Assembly: GCA_963558565.1 (NCBI GenBank)
Contig: CAUWGX010000016.1
Location: forward strand, 1 to 41,104
DNA from: Atopostipes sp963558565
GTDB lineage: Bacteria > Bacillota > Bacilli > Lactobacillales > Carnobacteriaceae_A
Reading direction: 5' to 3'
Length of the DNA stretch: 41,104 nt
Position numbers and translations under genes: made by a program. The notes under the pieces are model-generated. The model did not search any database. It was not told the origin of the DNA and saw nothing but the letters and a program-made list of their open reading frames with translations. Numbering within the stretch: the stretch's first letter is position 1; every line of letters starts with the position of its first letter. Below are positions 8,599-15,591 of this stretch, piece by piece.

Positions 8599-9354
8599 TT
8601 ATCTATTTGTTAATTCTCTTTTTGGACCAACTGTTTCATTAAACCAAAGTTCATCAACTGGGTTTCCTTCAATTAACGGATCCCCCTGATCAGAAGTAGG
8701 AAAATCTAAATCTAATTCTCCAAAACCAGAGATATAGTATCTATCTGAGTATACAATTGATTTTGATTCTAAGATAACTTCACTAAAATCAATCTGACTT
8801 AATGTCTCTTTATTAAATTGGGCAGCTAACTTATATAGTTCCTCTCCATTAACATCACCGTAACCCAAGTAGAAAACACCATTGGGAAATAACTCATTAT
8901 ATTCTTGTAAGGTCATCCACATTTCTTGATTGAAACTTTCGACGACACTTTCTCCGCTAAAAATTCCATCTATCGGTGCTTGTACAATAACAATTCCTGT
9001 TTCGTCATCGATTTGATAACTGTCTATATGTGTATCTGCAATGAGATTTTCAAAAGAAACTCCGCTAGTTTTATTTTCTTCTTGTACTTCGACGTTTTCT
9101 TCTGTAACATCAGCTTCATCATCATTTGGACTTTCCAATTCTAATTGCGTTTTTTGCACTTCTGGTTGATTTTGTTCGGCTTTTGTTTCGCTTTGTTTAC
9201 GTACCGGCTCTACAATAAATACACCAAATAACACAAACAAAATAACTGCAATACCTGCTGAAATCCATCCCTTTTTCTTATCTTGCTGTTTTTTTAAAAA
9301 ATAATATGCTAGCCCTCCAGCGATTACTATTCCTAAGGATAGTATTGTTTTCAT
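8599..9354 (-). CDS. membrane protein of the prophage remnant, unknown function
   Basis: This protein has 251 residues. Two hydrophobic segments lie close together at the N-terminus (about residues 3-20 and 30-50, separated by KKQQDKKKGW). An acidic linker (about 55-95) follows, then a folded C-terminal domain (about 100-251) rich in short beta-type stretches with no motif I recognise. The start has a GGAGGAATACATA ribosome site and is preceded by a hairpin leader closely matching that of the next gene upstream (10150). The layout of an N-terminal membrane anchor, charged linker and exposed domain is shared with that neighbour and with the Ltp-like protein at 13720-14421. This suggests surface proteins expressed in the lysogenic state, a role inferred from context. 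Confidence 0.55.
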   Translation of the reverse strand: MKTILSLGIVIAGGLAYYFLKKQQDKKKGWISAGIAVILFVLFGVFIVEPVRKQSETKAEQNQPEVQKTQLELESPNDDEADVTEENVEVQEENKTSGVSFENLIADTHIDSYQIDDETGIVIVQAPIDGIFSGESVVESFNQEMWMTLQEYNELFPNGVFYLGYGDVNGEELYKLAAQFNKETLSQIDFSEVILESKSIVYSDRYYISGFGELDLDFPTSDQGDPLIEGNPVDELWFNETVGPKRELTNR

Positions 9355-9378
9355 TATGTATTCCTCCTTTTAAATTTT

Positions 9379-9403
9379 CCAGCCACGGAGATAGTCATGC
9401 TGG
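9379..9403 (-). promoter_or_regulatory. conserved 5' leader hairpin, copy 1
   Basis: On the minus strand an imperfect stem CCAG-CA...TGGCTGG with the loop core TGACTATCTC precedes AAAATTTAAAAGGAGG and the ATG at 9354. The leader is nearly identical to the one before the gene starting at 10150, with a 1-nt loss in the left arm. It may affect mRNA stability or translation, or it may mark an ancestral duplication. Confidence 0.45.
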
Positions 9404-9457
9404 TTTAATTTACCACTCTATACTAATGTCTTGGCGGACGGTGAGGGGCTTTTTTGT

Positions 9458-10150
9458 TTATCTTAATGCTGGGTGTTCCCAATAATTGTCGGCAACATCA
9501 GGCATTTTATCAATTATAAAGTTTTCAAAGTTTATCTTTTCAACTGTTTCCTTCGATATATCGTAAACAATTGCTCGATCTTTTGAAGTTTCTCCATAAT
9601 CATCAACGAATTCAGCTTGATATTCTATGTAAATTGTACTAAAATCTTCACCTTCAATTTTTTCTAAAAATTCTGTTGTGTTAACATTCGCAGAGTTTTT
9701 ATCCATGTTTTTTGAAAGTCCAGCTGTTTCGGTAGTTATATTGTAGTGATTAGAATCGCTTTGATATTCAAACTCATTTAAATTATCTCCAAATACTTCC
9801 TTAGCTGCTTCTTCGATCTTTTCTTCAGTAGTTAATTCAGGTTCTGGTTCCTCTTCTTGTTCTTCTTTTTCTTTCGCTTCCTGCTTTATTTGTTGTTTTT
9901 CGGCTTCTTCTCGTTCTTTCTTTTCTTGCTCTTTCTTTTCTTGTTCTTCCTGTATTTCTTCATGCGTCACCTCTTCAGTTTCAGGTTCTTCTGATTCAGC
10001 TTCCGATTCGTCTGTTTCGCCTATGCCAGCTATGGCCAAGACTACAAAGACCGATAACCAAACTTTCCAGTTTTTATACCAGACTTTGTCGCCTAACCAA
10101 TTTCTGTAAATATTCCAGACCTTCTTAAAGAAGTTTATTACTGTTTCCAT
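9458..10150 (-). CDS. membrane-anchored acidic coiled-coil protein of the prophage remnant
   Basis: The 230-residue protein starts with a basic, Trp-rich stretch and one transmembrane helix (VWLSVFVVLAIAGIG, about residues 30-44). A highly charged Glu/Lys region from about 45 to 108 is predicted to be helical or coiled-coil. A C-terminal domain from about 110 contains LTTEEKIEEAAKEVFGDNLNE and alternating beta-type segments. The topology suggests an exposed domain on a long stalk. It lies between the CI remnant and another membrane protein, in the place where Lactobacillales temperate phages keep superinfection-exclusion and host-surface genes. No catalytic motif is seen. The start follows AAAAGGAGAAATACAT. 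Confidence 0.55.
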   Translation of the reverse strand: METVINFFKKVWNIYRNWLGDKVWYKNWKVWLSVFVVLAIAGIGETDESEAESEEPETEEVTHEEIQEEQEKKEQEKKEREEAEKQQIKQEAKEKEEQEEEPEPELTTEEKIEEAAKEVFGDNLNEFEYQSDSNHYNITTETAGLSKNMDKNSANVNTTEFLEKIEGEDFSTIYIEYQAEFVDDYGETSKDRAIVYDISKETVEKINFENFIIDKMPDVADNYWEHPALR

Positions 10151-10173
10151 ATGTATTTCTCCTTTTAAATTTT

Positions 10174-10199
10174 CCAGCCACAGAGATAGTCATGGCTGG
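10174..10199 (-). promoter_or_regulatory. conserved 5' leader hairpin, copy 2
   Basis: On the minus strand a perfect 7-bp stem CCAGCCA/TGGCTGG has the loop TGACTATCTCTG. It is followed by AAAATTTAAAAGGAG and the ATG at 10150. It is the best-formed copy of the leader also seen at 9379-9403, and more distantly at 14448-14473. Confidence 0.5.
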
Positions 10200-10205
10200 T
10201 TTTAA

Positions 10206-10746
10206 TTATATAATAACTTTTCCTAATACATTAAAATCATCTGTTTCTTATATGACAATATCTTCGTATTTTTTTGTTTAACGATATCAATCGTACATCT
10301 TTTTCATTTAATGATTCTAGACGTACGTCACTATTTTTTCTAAGTTTCTTCATTGTTATACCACCGTTAACTGCAAATACTCCAATTTCCCCATTTTCAA
10401 GTTCTGGTTGTCGGTGATATTTTATAATGTCACTATCAAAAAACTCAGACTCCATACTGTCCCCATTGACTAGCAGATTAACTGTTTTAACACCAATAAA
10501 CGGTATAGGTTGCTGTCCGTTGATCGGCTCACCTGCTGCTGTTTGTTCGAAATAATCATCGTTGTATTCTTCTTCAAGACGTTGTTCTTCCGATTCGTGC
10601 TCAGCATGATTATACACTTTTTCTTCTTCGATCATCATACCAAATACCGGGCCAGAAGCCATGAAGCGTTCGAAATCAGGATAAAAAGGTTTATCTAGTA
10701 AATGAGCGTAATGTTCAACGATAATTATTTTATATAAGTATAACAT
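10206..10746 (-). pseudogene. chimera of Ndk fragment and CI-type repressor S24 domain, frameshifted
   Basis: The N-terminal 45 residues (EHYAHLLDKPFYPDFERF, then SGPVFGMMIE) match the middle of nucleoside diphosphate kinase. From about residue 60 the protein becomes the LexA/CI-like peptidase S24 domain of a phage repressor, with the serine in NGDSMES and the lysine in GGITMKKL. The repressor's DNA-binding HTH is missing, as are the Ndk catalytic histidine and the rest of the kinase. Near a run of seven T (10269-10275 on the plus strand) the frame shifts. An alternative frame encodes KYEDIVI, a stop, then ETDDFNVLGKVII, which is how such repressors usually end. No ribosome site precedes the ATG. 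This is a deletion-fusion relic, not an active repressor. Confidence 0.7.
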
Positions 10747-10842
10747 AAGACTTCAGACATAATAAAAACGATTGAGCATTTTAAAATAAGAAATCATTTA
10801 TTCAAGATTTAAGCAAATACTGAATTTAAGCGTATAAAAAAA

Positions 10843-10875
10843 TATAAGCCTATCGGAACAACCGATAGGCTTATA
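10843..10875 (-). terminator. terminator of the VOC-family gene
   Basis: A perfect 14-bp stem (TATAAGCCTATCGG and its complement) has a 5-nt loop. On the minus strand it is followed by a T-run (10834-10842 read in reverse). It lies 18 bp past the stop of the VOC gene. Confidence 0.9.
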
Positions 10876-10892
10876 CTTAAAAATTCAAAAAA

Positions 10893-11273
10893 TTATTTTG
10901 CGCGTTTTACTTCGATTCGATAACCATCAGGGTCCGTTACAAAGAAGTAAGAAGGTGTTCCACCTGAAAGACCTCTTAACTCACCAGTTTCGTAAGCAGA
11001 ATCTTTACAAACTTCATGCATTTTTTCTAAGTCGCTGACAGTTACTCCTAAATGACTGAAGCCATCTCCTATAGTATATGGCTCTGCGTCATAATTATAA
11101 GTGAGTTCAATTTGTACAGAAGAACCGGGAGAATTCAAATAGATTAAGTCAAACTTATCTTCTGGGAATTCTCGGCGGCTAGCCACTTCAAAATCGAATA
11201 GATTCGTATAGAAGTCTAAAGTAGCATCAATATCTCTCACACGCAGACAAATCTCAACTAGTTCTTGATTCAC
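10893..11273 (-). CDS. VOC (glyoxalase/bleomycin-resistance fold) family protein
   Basis: This single-domain protein has about 126 residues. The two beta-alpha-beta-beta-beta halves are visible: VEICLRVRDIDATLDFYTNL starts the first and HLGVTVSDLEKMHEV the second. A FVTDPDGYRIEVKR ending is typical of GloA-like proteins. Candidate metal ligands are the Glu in VQIEL, the His in FSHLG and the Glu in YRIEV. It may be a lactoylglutathione-lyase-like or small-molecule-modifying enzyme; the substrate cannot be read from sequence. The GTG at 11273 is chosen because GGAGG lies 8 nt upstream; the TTG at 11288 would put the ribosome site inside the gene. It is a stand-alone gene with its own terminator. 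Confidence 0.8.
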   Translation of the reverse strand: MNQELVEICLRVRDIDATLDFYTNLFDFEVASRREFPEDKFDLIYLNSPGSSVQIELTYNYDAEPYTIGDGFSHLGVTVSDLEKMHEVCKDSAYETGELRGLSGGTPSYFFVTDPDGYRIEVKRAK

Positions 11274-11413
11274 AATATCATCCTCCAATAATTTCTTACC
11301 TTTATTCTAGCATGAATGGCTCATATAAACATTTTATTCATTCGTGATTAGGGGAAACTTACAAATTCACTTTAGATCCGAAACTCCACTAGGGGACTAG
11401 TTATTCTTGAAAT

Positions 11414-11502
11414 GGGCTTTTTTGTGTATCAAAGTGTCTCATTGAATGCTCTAAACTACTGTCATTTCCATTACTACTCAGAAAACGGTAATGGTTTTTA
11501 TT
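11414..11502 (+). repeat. third CCATTAC-type site and att-like scraps
   Basis: The gap 11274-11514 carries no intact gene. It contains GGGCTTTTTTGT (11414-11425), a 16-base exact match to 4256-4271 (CATTTCCATTACTACT, 11463-11478), and an inverted ACCATTACC (seen as GGTAATGGT near 11487-11495). An AACTCCA string near 11383 resembles the end of the tRNA-like repeats. This may be an older, scrambled attachment site between the prophage genes and the GrpB/erm segment. Confidence 0.4.
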
Positions 11503-11514
11503 CATCCAGTTATA

Positions 11515-12023
11515 TTAACTATTTCTTTCTAATATAGTTTTTATAAAAATAGTTTTTTCTTCAGCATATTTATGTTTGTATTGCTTATTAGTATCTGCTA
11601 ATTTAATTTTCAAACTTTCATATTCATCTCTTGCTTTATGATGTTTTCTGAGATAATCTCTAAAATTCAATTGTTCTAAAAGATGTTTATTTCATGTTGA
11701 TACATATGAATTTGATGTGTTCTGGGTTCTCCTTTAGTAAAATAGTATCGATCAGGTAAAATATTTGTACCGTGAGATGTATAACCAATTGATTCTAAAG
11801 CTGAAAGACACTTTTCAGCATCACTAAATTGATCAAGTTCAATTGCAATATCAATGATTGGCTTCGAACTTAAATGTTTTACTGCAGTGCTACCGATATG
11901 ATGGATATTAATAATATAGGAACCGAGTTTATTTTGAATTTGTTCTTGTTCTAATAAAAATTCTTTTTCCCATTCACTGGTCCATGGAACTAAAAATACT
12001 TCACCTTTAGGCAAACCAAGCAT
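11515..12023 (-). pseudogene. GrpB family (UPF0157) protein, frameshifted
   Basis: The first 115 codons encode a clear GrpB/nucleotidyltransferase-like protein: LVPWTSEWEKEF, then IHHIGSTAVKHLSSKPIIDI and EPRTHQIHMYQHE. The frame ends at 11676. One base further on, another frame continues with KHLLEQLNFRDYLRKHHKAR and runs to AEEKTIFIKTILERNS with its stop at 11515-11517. One missing A in the run after QHE (plus-strand T-run near 11688-11692) explains the break. The complete protein would be about 168 residues, the usual family length. The ATG at 12023 has only a weak ribosome site (AAGGAG about 10 nt upstream). GrpB-like proteins are often found beside resistance genes in Gram-positives, but their biological role is unclear. 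Confidence 0.8.
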
Positions 12024-12368
12024 ATATAAAAACTCCTTGTATGAATTTATGTTATTAAGTTTGATCTTTTTCGTCTGATTATTATCAATGTAAATTTTAA
12101 GTCTTTAATTTTTCATAAACTTCGTAAATTATCTGCTATGTCTTTTTTTCTTCTTTGTAACCTGAATATAGCCACTCATTGTAGTTTGGATATTAAGTAG
12201 AATTTCTATTCTCTGTTTTAAATTTTTAATAATATAAGGAAAAGCTCATGTACAGATTTATTAACTTGAATTATAAAATTGAGCTAGAAAAACAAATAGC
12301 ATTTGTGATACGGTGTCTGTGTTGATTTTATTTTAACAAAAAGTATTTAGTTTTAGGAGGATTTAATA
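12024..12368 (+). other. gene-free stretch before the erm leader
   Basis: There is no ORF with a convincing start. A minus-strand scrap reading EWLYSGYKEEKKDIADNLRSL (around 12120-12190) looks like a former gene end but is not recognisable. A promoter for the erm leader must lie near 12300-12350. TTGATT (12322-12327) and AT-rich hexamers are present, but no spacing is convincing. Confidence 0.3.
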
Positions 12369-12416
12369 ATGTGCACGAGCATCGCTGTAGTAGAAAGAAT
12401 TTTATCTCTTTTATAA
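12369..12416 (+). CDS. Erm leader peptide 1 (IAVV type)
   Basis: This 15-codon ORF reads MCTSIAVVERILSLL, with an AGGAGG ribosome site at 12355-12360. From memory, the erm(A) first leader reads MCTSIAVVEITLSHS, so the first nine residues are the same. The IAVV motif is the established ribosome-stalling sequence in the presence of macrolides. Stalling here would shift pairing in the downstream mRNA and open the second leader and the erm start. Confidence 0.85.
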   Translation: MCTSIAVVERILSLL

Positions 12417-12444
12417 GATTATATATAAGGGGGTAAAGTGCACT

Positions 12445-12513
12445 ATGGGGATTTTTTCAATTTTTGTAGTAAAAAAGTTCATTATCAACCCGGCAGTTTT
12501 GGATCGGTTATAA
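12445..12513 (+). CDS. Erm leader peptide 2 (IFVV type) with altered tail
   Basis: The second short ORF begins MGIFSIFVVKK, close to the MGIFSIFVI / MGTFSIFVI leaders of erm(C) and erm(A), so the stalling segment is present (IFVV rather than IFVI). The tail differs: it reads FIINPAVLDRL, whereas the +1 frame of the same DNA reads VHYQPGSF, the family-typical VHYQP ending. One A appears to be missing from the A-run at 12471-12476. Because stalling depends on the first nine or so codons, induction may still work, but the stop now falls at 12511-12513 instead of 12522-12524. Confidence 0.8.
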   Translation: MGIFSIFVVKKFIINPAVLDRL

Positions 12514-12560
12514 TGAACTATTAAGTTTAGTCGTTATAACCCATTAAAGAGAGGTTATAA
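12506..12560 (+). promoter_or_regulatory. erm translational attenuator (alternative hairpins)
   Basis: TTATAACC (12534-12541) can pair either with GGTTATAA at 12506-12513, inside the end of leader 2, or with GGTTATAA at 12553-12560, which covers the end of the AGAGAGG ribosome site and the first base of the erm start codon. The second pairing would block translation. A ribosome stalled in a leader would favour release. This is the known logic of inducible erm genes, and the pairing is directly visible. Confidence 0.8.
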
Positions 12561-13291
12561 TGAATATGAAAAATCCTAAAGATTCTCAAAATTTTATTAC
12601 ATCTAAAAAACATGTTAAAGATATACTAAAAAATACAAACTTCACAGAACAGGACAACATCATTGAAATTGGTGCAGGAAAAGGTCATTTTACTGAAGAA
12701 TTGGTTTTAATCAGTCAATCGGTTTTAACGATTGAAATAGATGAAAAGTTAGCAAGAATCACGGAGCAAAAGCTCGAAGCGTCAAATAATTATAAAATTT
12801 CGACGATGGATTTCTTGCGCTTCAATTTTCCTAGAAACACTGATTATAAAATATTTGGTAATATCCCATATAATATCAGTACGGAGATTGTTAAGAAGAT
12901 TGCTTTTGAAAGTCAAGCAAAATATAGTTATTTGATAGTAGAAAAGGGTTTTGCAAAGCGATTGAAAAATATTCAACGAGCTTTAGGTTTATTATTAGCT
13001 GTTGAATTGGACATTAAAACAATTAAAAATGTACCCCGTCATTACTTTCATCCTAAACCAAATGTTGATTCTGTATTAATCGTTTTAAAGCGTCATCGTC
13101 CTTTAATTTCGAAAAAAGATTATGCGCTTTATAGAAAATTTGTTTATAAATGGGTAAATAAAGAATACAAATCTTTATTTACAAATAATCAATTAAGAAG
13201 AGCTAAACAACACGCTAAACTTAGCAATCTTCAAGATTACTCCATCGAACAGTTTATTTCTATTTTTAATAGCTACAAATTATTTAATTAA
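12560..13291 (+). CDS. erm: Erm(A)-like 23S rRNA adenine-N6 methyltransferase
   Basis: This 243-residue protein would methylate A2058 of 23S rRNA and confer macrolide-lincosamide-streptogramin B resistance. The N-terminus is NPKDSQNFITSKKHV. The SAM-binding motif I is IIEIGAGKGHFTEEL (residues about 34-48), with IEIDEKLA after it. Catalytic motif IV is FGNIPYNIS, followed by the YSYLIVEKGFAKRL and HPKPNVDSVLIVL segments, and the protein ends FNSYKLFN. From memory it resembles Erm(A) of Tn554 most, in length, ends and leader peptides, but differs at many positions. Whether it crosses the naming threshold for a new erm class needs an alignment. AGAGAGG precedes the ATG by 5 nt. No Tn554 transposase or spectinomycin gene is nearby. 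Confidence 0.92.
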   Translation: MNMKNPKDSQNFITSKKHVKDILKNTNFTEQDNIIEIGAGKGHFTEELVLISQSVLTIEIDEKLARITEQKLEASNNYKISTMDFLRFNFPRNTDYKIFGNIPYNISTEIVKKIAFESQAKYSYLIVEKGFAKRLKNIQRALGLLLAVELDIKTIKNVPRHYFHPKPNVDSVLIVLKRHRPLISKKDYALYRKFVYKWVNKEYKSLFTNNQLRRAKQHAKLSNLQDYSIEQFISIFNSYKLFN

Positions 13292-13297
13292 TCGGAT

Positions 13298-13335
13298 AAA
13301 AAACCCTCGAATTTATTACCATTCGAGGGTTTTTT
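13298..13335 (+). terminator. terminator of erm
   Basis: A perfect 15-bp stem (AAAAAACCCTCGAAT and its complement) has an 8-nt loop and ends in six T. It starts 7 bp after the erm stop and can act in both directions. Confidence 0.93.
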
Positions 13336-13425
13336 CGTGCTAAAAGAGTTAAGGCATTGGTTTACTGCCCATACAAAAATGGTTATAGATGACATAATTC
13401 AGGAATCAAAACCTTTAAAATATTT

Positions 13426-13700
13426 AAAACTTGTCTCGAAAAGGGAAGTGGACAAATAATTTTCCACTAGAACATTCCTTTAGACTTTTAAAACAAGAGA
13501 TGTGTATTATGATGAAGAAACTAATTCATACACAGAACTTAAAAAAAGAAATATATTCAAGATTATAATGCGAAATGAATTACAGCAAAGTTGAGCGGCT
13601 TATCTTCAATGTTATTTCGAAAACAAAACACTCAATTAGCTACATAAATATTAAATTGAATAGCCCCTAACTTTTGAGGTTTATCACAGTTAGCTACAAT
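13426..13700 (+). mobile_element. IS3-family (IS150-like) transposase remnant
   Basis: The 384-bp gap after erm holds the decayed 3' end of an orfB transposase. One frame reads LSRKGKWTNNFPLEHSF and RLLKQEM; the next reads VYYDEETNSYTELKK. Together these match the conserved SMSRKG...DN...ESFF..LK.E and Y.....Y.EL...I region of IS150-type integrases. CCCCTAACTTTTGAGGT near 13664-13680 looks like a worn IS3 right end. Stops and frameshifts make it inactive. Confidence 0.65.
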
Positions 13701-13719
13701 AATACTTTTTAAGTTCTTA

Positions 13720-14421
13720 TTAATCTAAATTATCGATTGCGTATTGAGCTTGTTCTTCAGTAAATTGCTCGCCGTGTTCTGAAGTTAGTTGATTATGTAA
13801 TTCAGCATCAGACATTGGCATCATTTCTTGATAATTTTGAGCAGACTTTAAAGCTTGCTCATTATAATCAACATCCACGTTTTCAATTGCATATTGAGCC
13901 TGCTCTTCAGTAAATTGTTCACCAGCTTCTGAAGTCAGTTGTTGATATAAACCAGCTTCTGAAAAAGCCATATCATCTACATAGTTCTGAGCAGATTTTA
14001 AAGCCTGTTCGTCGTAATCAACATCAACATTTTCCATTGCATATTGAGCCGCTTCTTCTGGATAGTTTTCTCCGTATTCAGATGTTAATTGATCATATAA
14101 GCCGGCTTCCGAAAAAGCCATGGTATCCACATAGTTTTGAGCAGATCTCAGTGCGTTTTGATGCTCTCTAGGAACATCTTCAGCTTCTGCTTCATCTTCC
14201 TCAGGCTCTTCTTCTACTTCATTACTTACTTCAGTAGTTTGTTCAATCGTATCGGTATCATCAGTAGCTTCAGATGTTTCGCTATCATCGCCACCACTTC
14301 CAATTGCAATAAAGACAATAATTACTATAAGTGCAATAAACCACCATCTTTTATAAAATGGTTTCTTTTCCTTCACTGTATAGGTTTTCCCATCTTCACC
14401 TTTGATTGTTTTCTTTGCCAT
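13720..14421 (-). CDS. Ltp-like superinfection-exclusion membrane protein with three repeats
   Basis: This 233-residue protein has a short cytoplasmic N-terminus and one transmembrane helix (about residues 26-41, WWFIALIVIIVFIAIG). An acidic Thr/Glu-rich linker (45-84) follows, then three tandem repeats of about 50 residues starting near 89, 139 and 189. Each repeat has the pattern ALKSAQNYVDxMxFSEAGLY, then QLTSExGExFTEEQAQYAIENVD. This is the host cell surface-exposed lipoprotein domain (Ltp family). Ltp of Streptococcus thermophilus phage TP-J34 blocks injection of phage DNA. Here the anchor is a transmembrane helix rather than a lipobox. The start has AGGAGGAATATATA. It sits in the prophage-derived part of the island and is the intact immunity gene of that remnant. 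Confidence 0.82.
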   Translation of the reverse strand: MAKKTIKGEDGKTYTVKEKKPFYKRWWFIALIVIIVFIAIGSGGDDSETSEATDDTDTIEQTTEVSNEVEEEPEEDEAEAEDVPREHQNALRSAQNYVDTMAFSEAGLYDQLTSEYGENYPEEAAQYAMENVDVDYDEQALKSAQNYVDDMAFSEAGLYQQLTSEAGEQFTEEQAQYAIENVDVDYNEQALKSAQNYQEMMPMSDAELHNQLTSEHGEQFTEEQAQYAIDNLD

Positions 14422-14447
14422 TATATATTCCTCCTAATTTATTTTAT

Positions 14448-14473
14448 TAGCCACAAAAATTAATTTGTAGCTA
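14448..14473 (-). promoter_or_regulatory. 5' leader hairpin of the Ltp-like gene
   Basis: On the minus strand TAGCTAC pairs with GTGGCTA (one G-U pair) around an AT-rich 12-nt loop. It is followed by an AT-rich stretch, AGGAGG and the start at 14421. Its position and GTGGCT right arm match the leaders at 9379-9403 and 10174-10199. It starts immediately after the stop of the upstream zinc-ribbon remnant. Confidence 0.4.
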
Positions 14474-14474
14474 T

Positions 14475-14845
14475 CTATTTTTTAAAAGTTGTTCCACAAT
14501 CATTGCATCTCCAATGATTATTTTTACCTTTCTTACCAGCAAAACCAGCTAATAAATTTCCACCTACGGCTTTACCGATTGAGAAGTTCTTCTTAATCAT
14601 TTTCTAAAAAAGCCACACCTAAACTTTTACATCTAGGACACTTAATTTTTTTCTGACCAATAGACTGACGACTTATATCATTTAATTTTTTCAGATGCAG
14701 TCTTAGAGGTTTTATTTATTGCTTTTGAGCTTATATCTGTCGTTTTTCTAATCGCTTCACTTGTTTTATTCAATACTGGATTAATTTTATCTGCTGCTTT
14801 ATTCAAGCCATTCCACGCTTTTTAAAATTTATTATCTTCCGACAT
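14475..14845 (-). pseudogene. phage-type zinc-ribbon protein, multiply broken
   Basis: A GAAGGTGG ribosome site precedes ATG 14845, but the frame stops after MSEDNKF. Shifting frame gives KAWNGLNKAADKINPVLNK and SKTASEKIK, then a stop. A second shift gives ISRQSIGQKKIKCPRCKSLG, and a third gives KKNFSIGKAVGGNLL and HWRCNDCGTTFKK. CPRC...CNDC is a zinc ribbon, and the GKAVGG...GFAGKKGK segment is typical of small Lactobacillales prophage proteins found by the repressor and Ltp genes. At least three lesions make it non-functional. The intact protein would have about 120 residues. Confidence 0.7.
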
Positions 14846-15591
14846 ATTAAAATCCACCTTCTTATTTTAGCGGTCACAAAAATAAATATACTTTTGTTCG
14901 ATAATGTTTCTTTATATTCTTCATATGTACCTTTATTTACTTCCAAAATATATTTGTAATCCATACTTAGTCTATTGAATCTAAACTGTTTCAGATTTTT
15001 GGAATCTTAATCGAGTAATTAAAATAGAAATTAATTCGATAAGAGTAATAACAAGTCACTCTAAAATAGGAATAAATAAACCACTAAAGAGCGTGGTTTT
15101 AGCGACAGATAAGGAGTTCTATCCTTTTTAGCTTCGATCGATCTGCAATTAGAACAGTGGATAATAACTTAGCTGTATTCATTTGAACGCTGCCTTTTAA
15201 AGTTGAGACCATATAAAAATTCTCATCTCATAGTTATTTATCTTCTCTTTTTTTAAGCTCTTACATATATTATACAGATGGATTGTGAATAATACAAAAA
15301 ATTATTAAATGGGAACTTTAGGTTGAGTTTGTTTCACACATCGCGTGTACATATAGAAGTTAATTGAATGGAGGAATTAAAAATGAAGATATATGTAAAA
15401 AATTAGCGGGTTTCTAAACACACATACCATTTCGGTCTTCTTTACGAATGGAAGTTTTAATTGATCTGAAATAAAAAGACTGAATTTTCAGAGGACTAGC
15501 TTGTTTATAAAATTTTCACGTAAAATTATACTTTTATATGTTAAAATTATTAATAGATTCAAAGGTAGATAATTAACGGAGTGAAATAAAT
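14846..15591 (+). other. gene-poor stretch before the DUF2075 operon
   Basis: No convincing gene lies in these 746 bp. On the minus strand an ATG at 14964 opens MDYKYILEVNKGTYEEYKE and then runs into the zinc-ribbon remnant; it may be another broken phage gene. On the plus strand ATG 15383 has a perfect GGAGGAATTAAAA ribosome site but encodes only MKIYVKN; a further 17 codons follow in frame after the TAG. This could be a leader peptide or the stump of a lost gene. AT-rich hexamers upstream of 15592 do not form a clear promoter. Confidence 0.35.

Noticed and set aside
12240..12340. 25-codon ORF (MYRFINLNYKIELEK...) as an additional erm leader
   Set aside because: It has no ribosome site, lacks any known stall motif and ends before the recognised leader 1.
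13298..13335. Erm attenuation by transcription termination
   Set aside because: This strong hairpin lies after the stop of erm, not in the leader, so it is an ordinary terminator; control is translational through the leader pairing.
13720..14421. Lipoprotein with a signal peptidase II lipobox
   Set aside because: The hydrophobic segment is not followed by an L-x-x-C motif; the protein has no cysteine there and is better read as a single-pass membrane protein.
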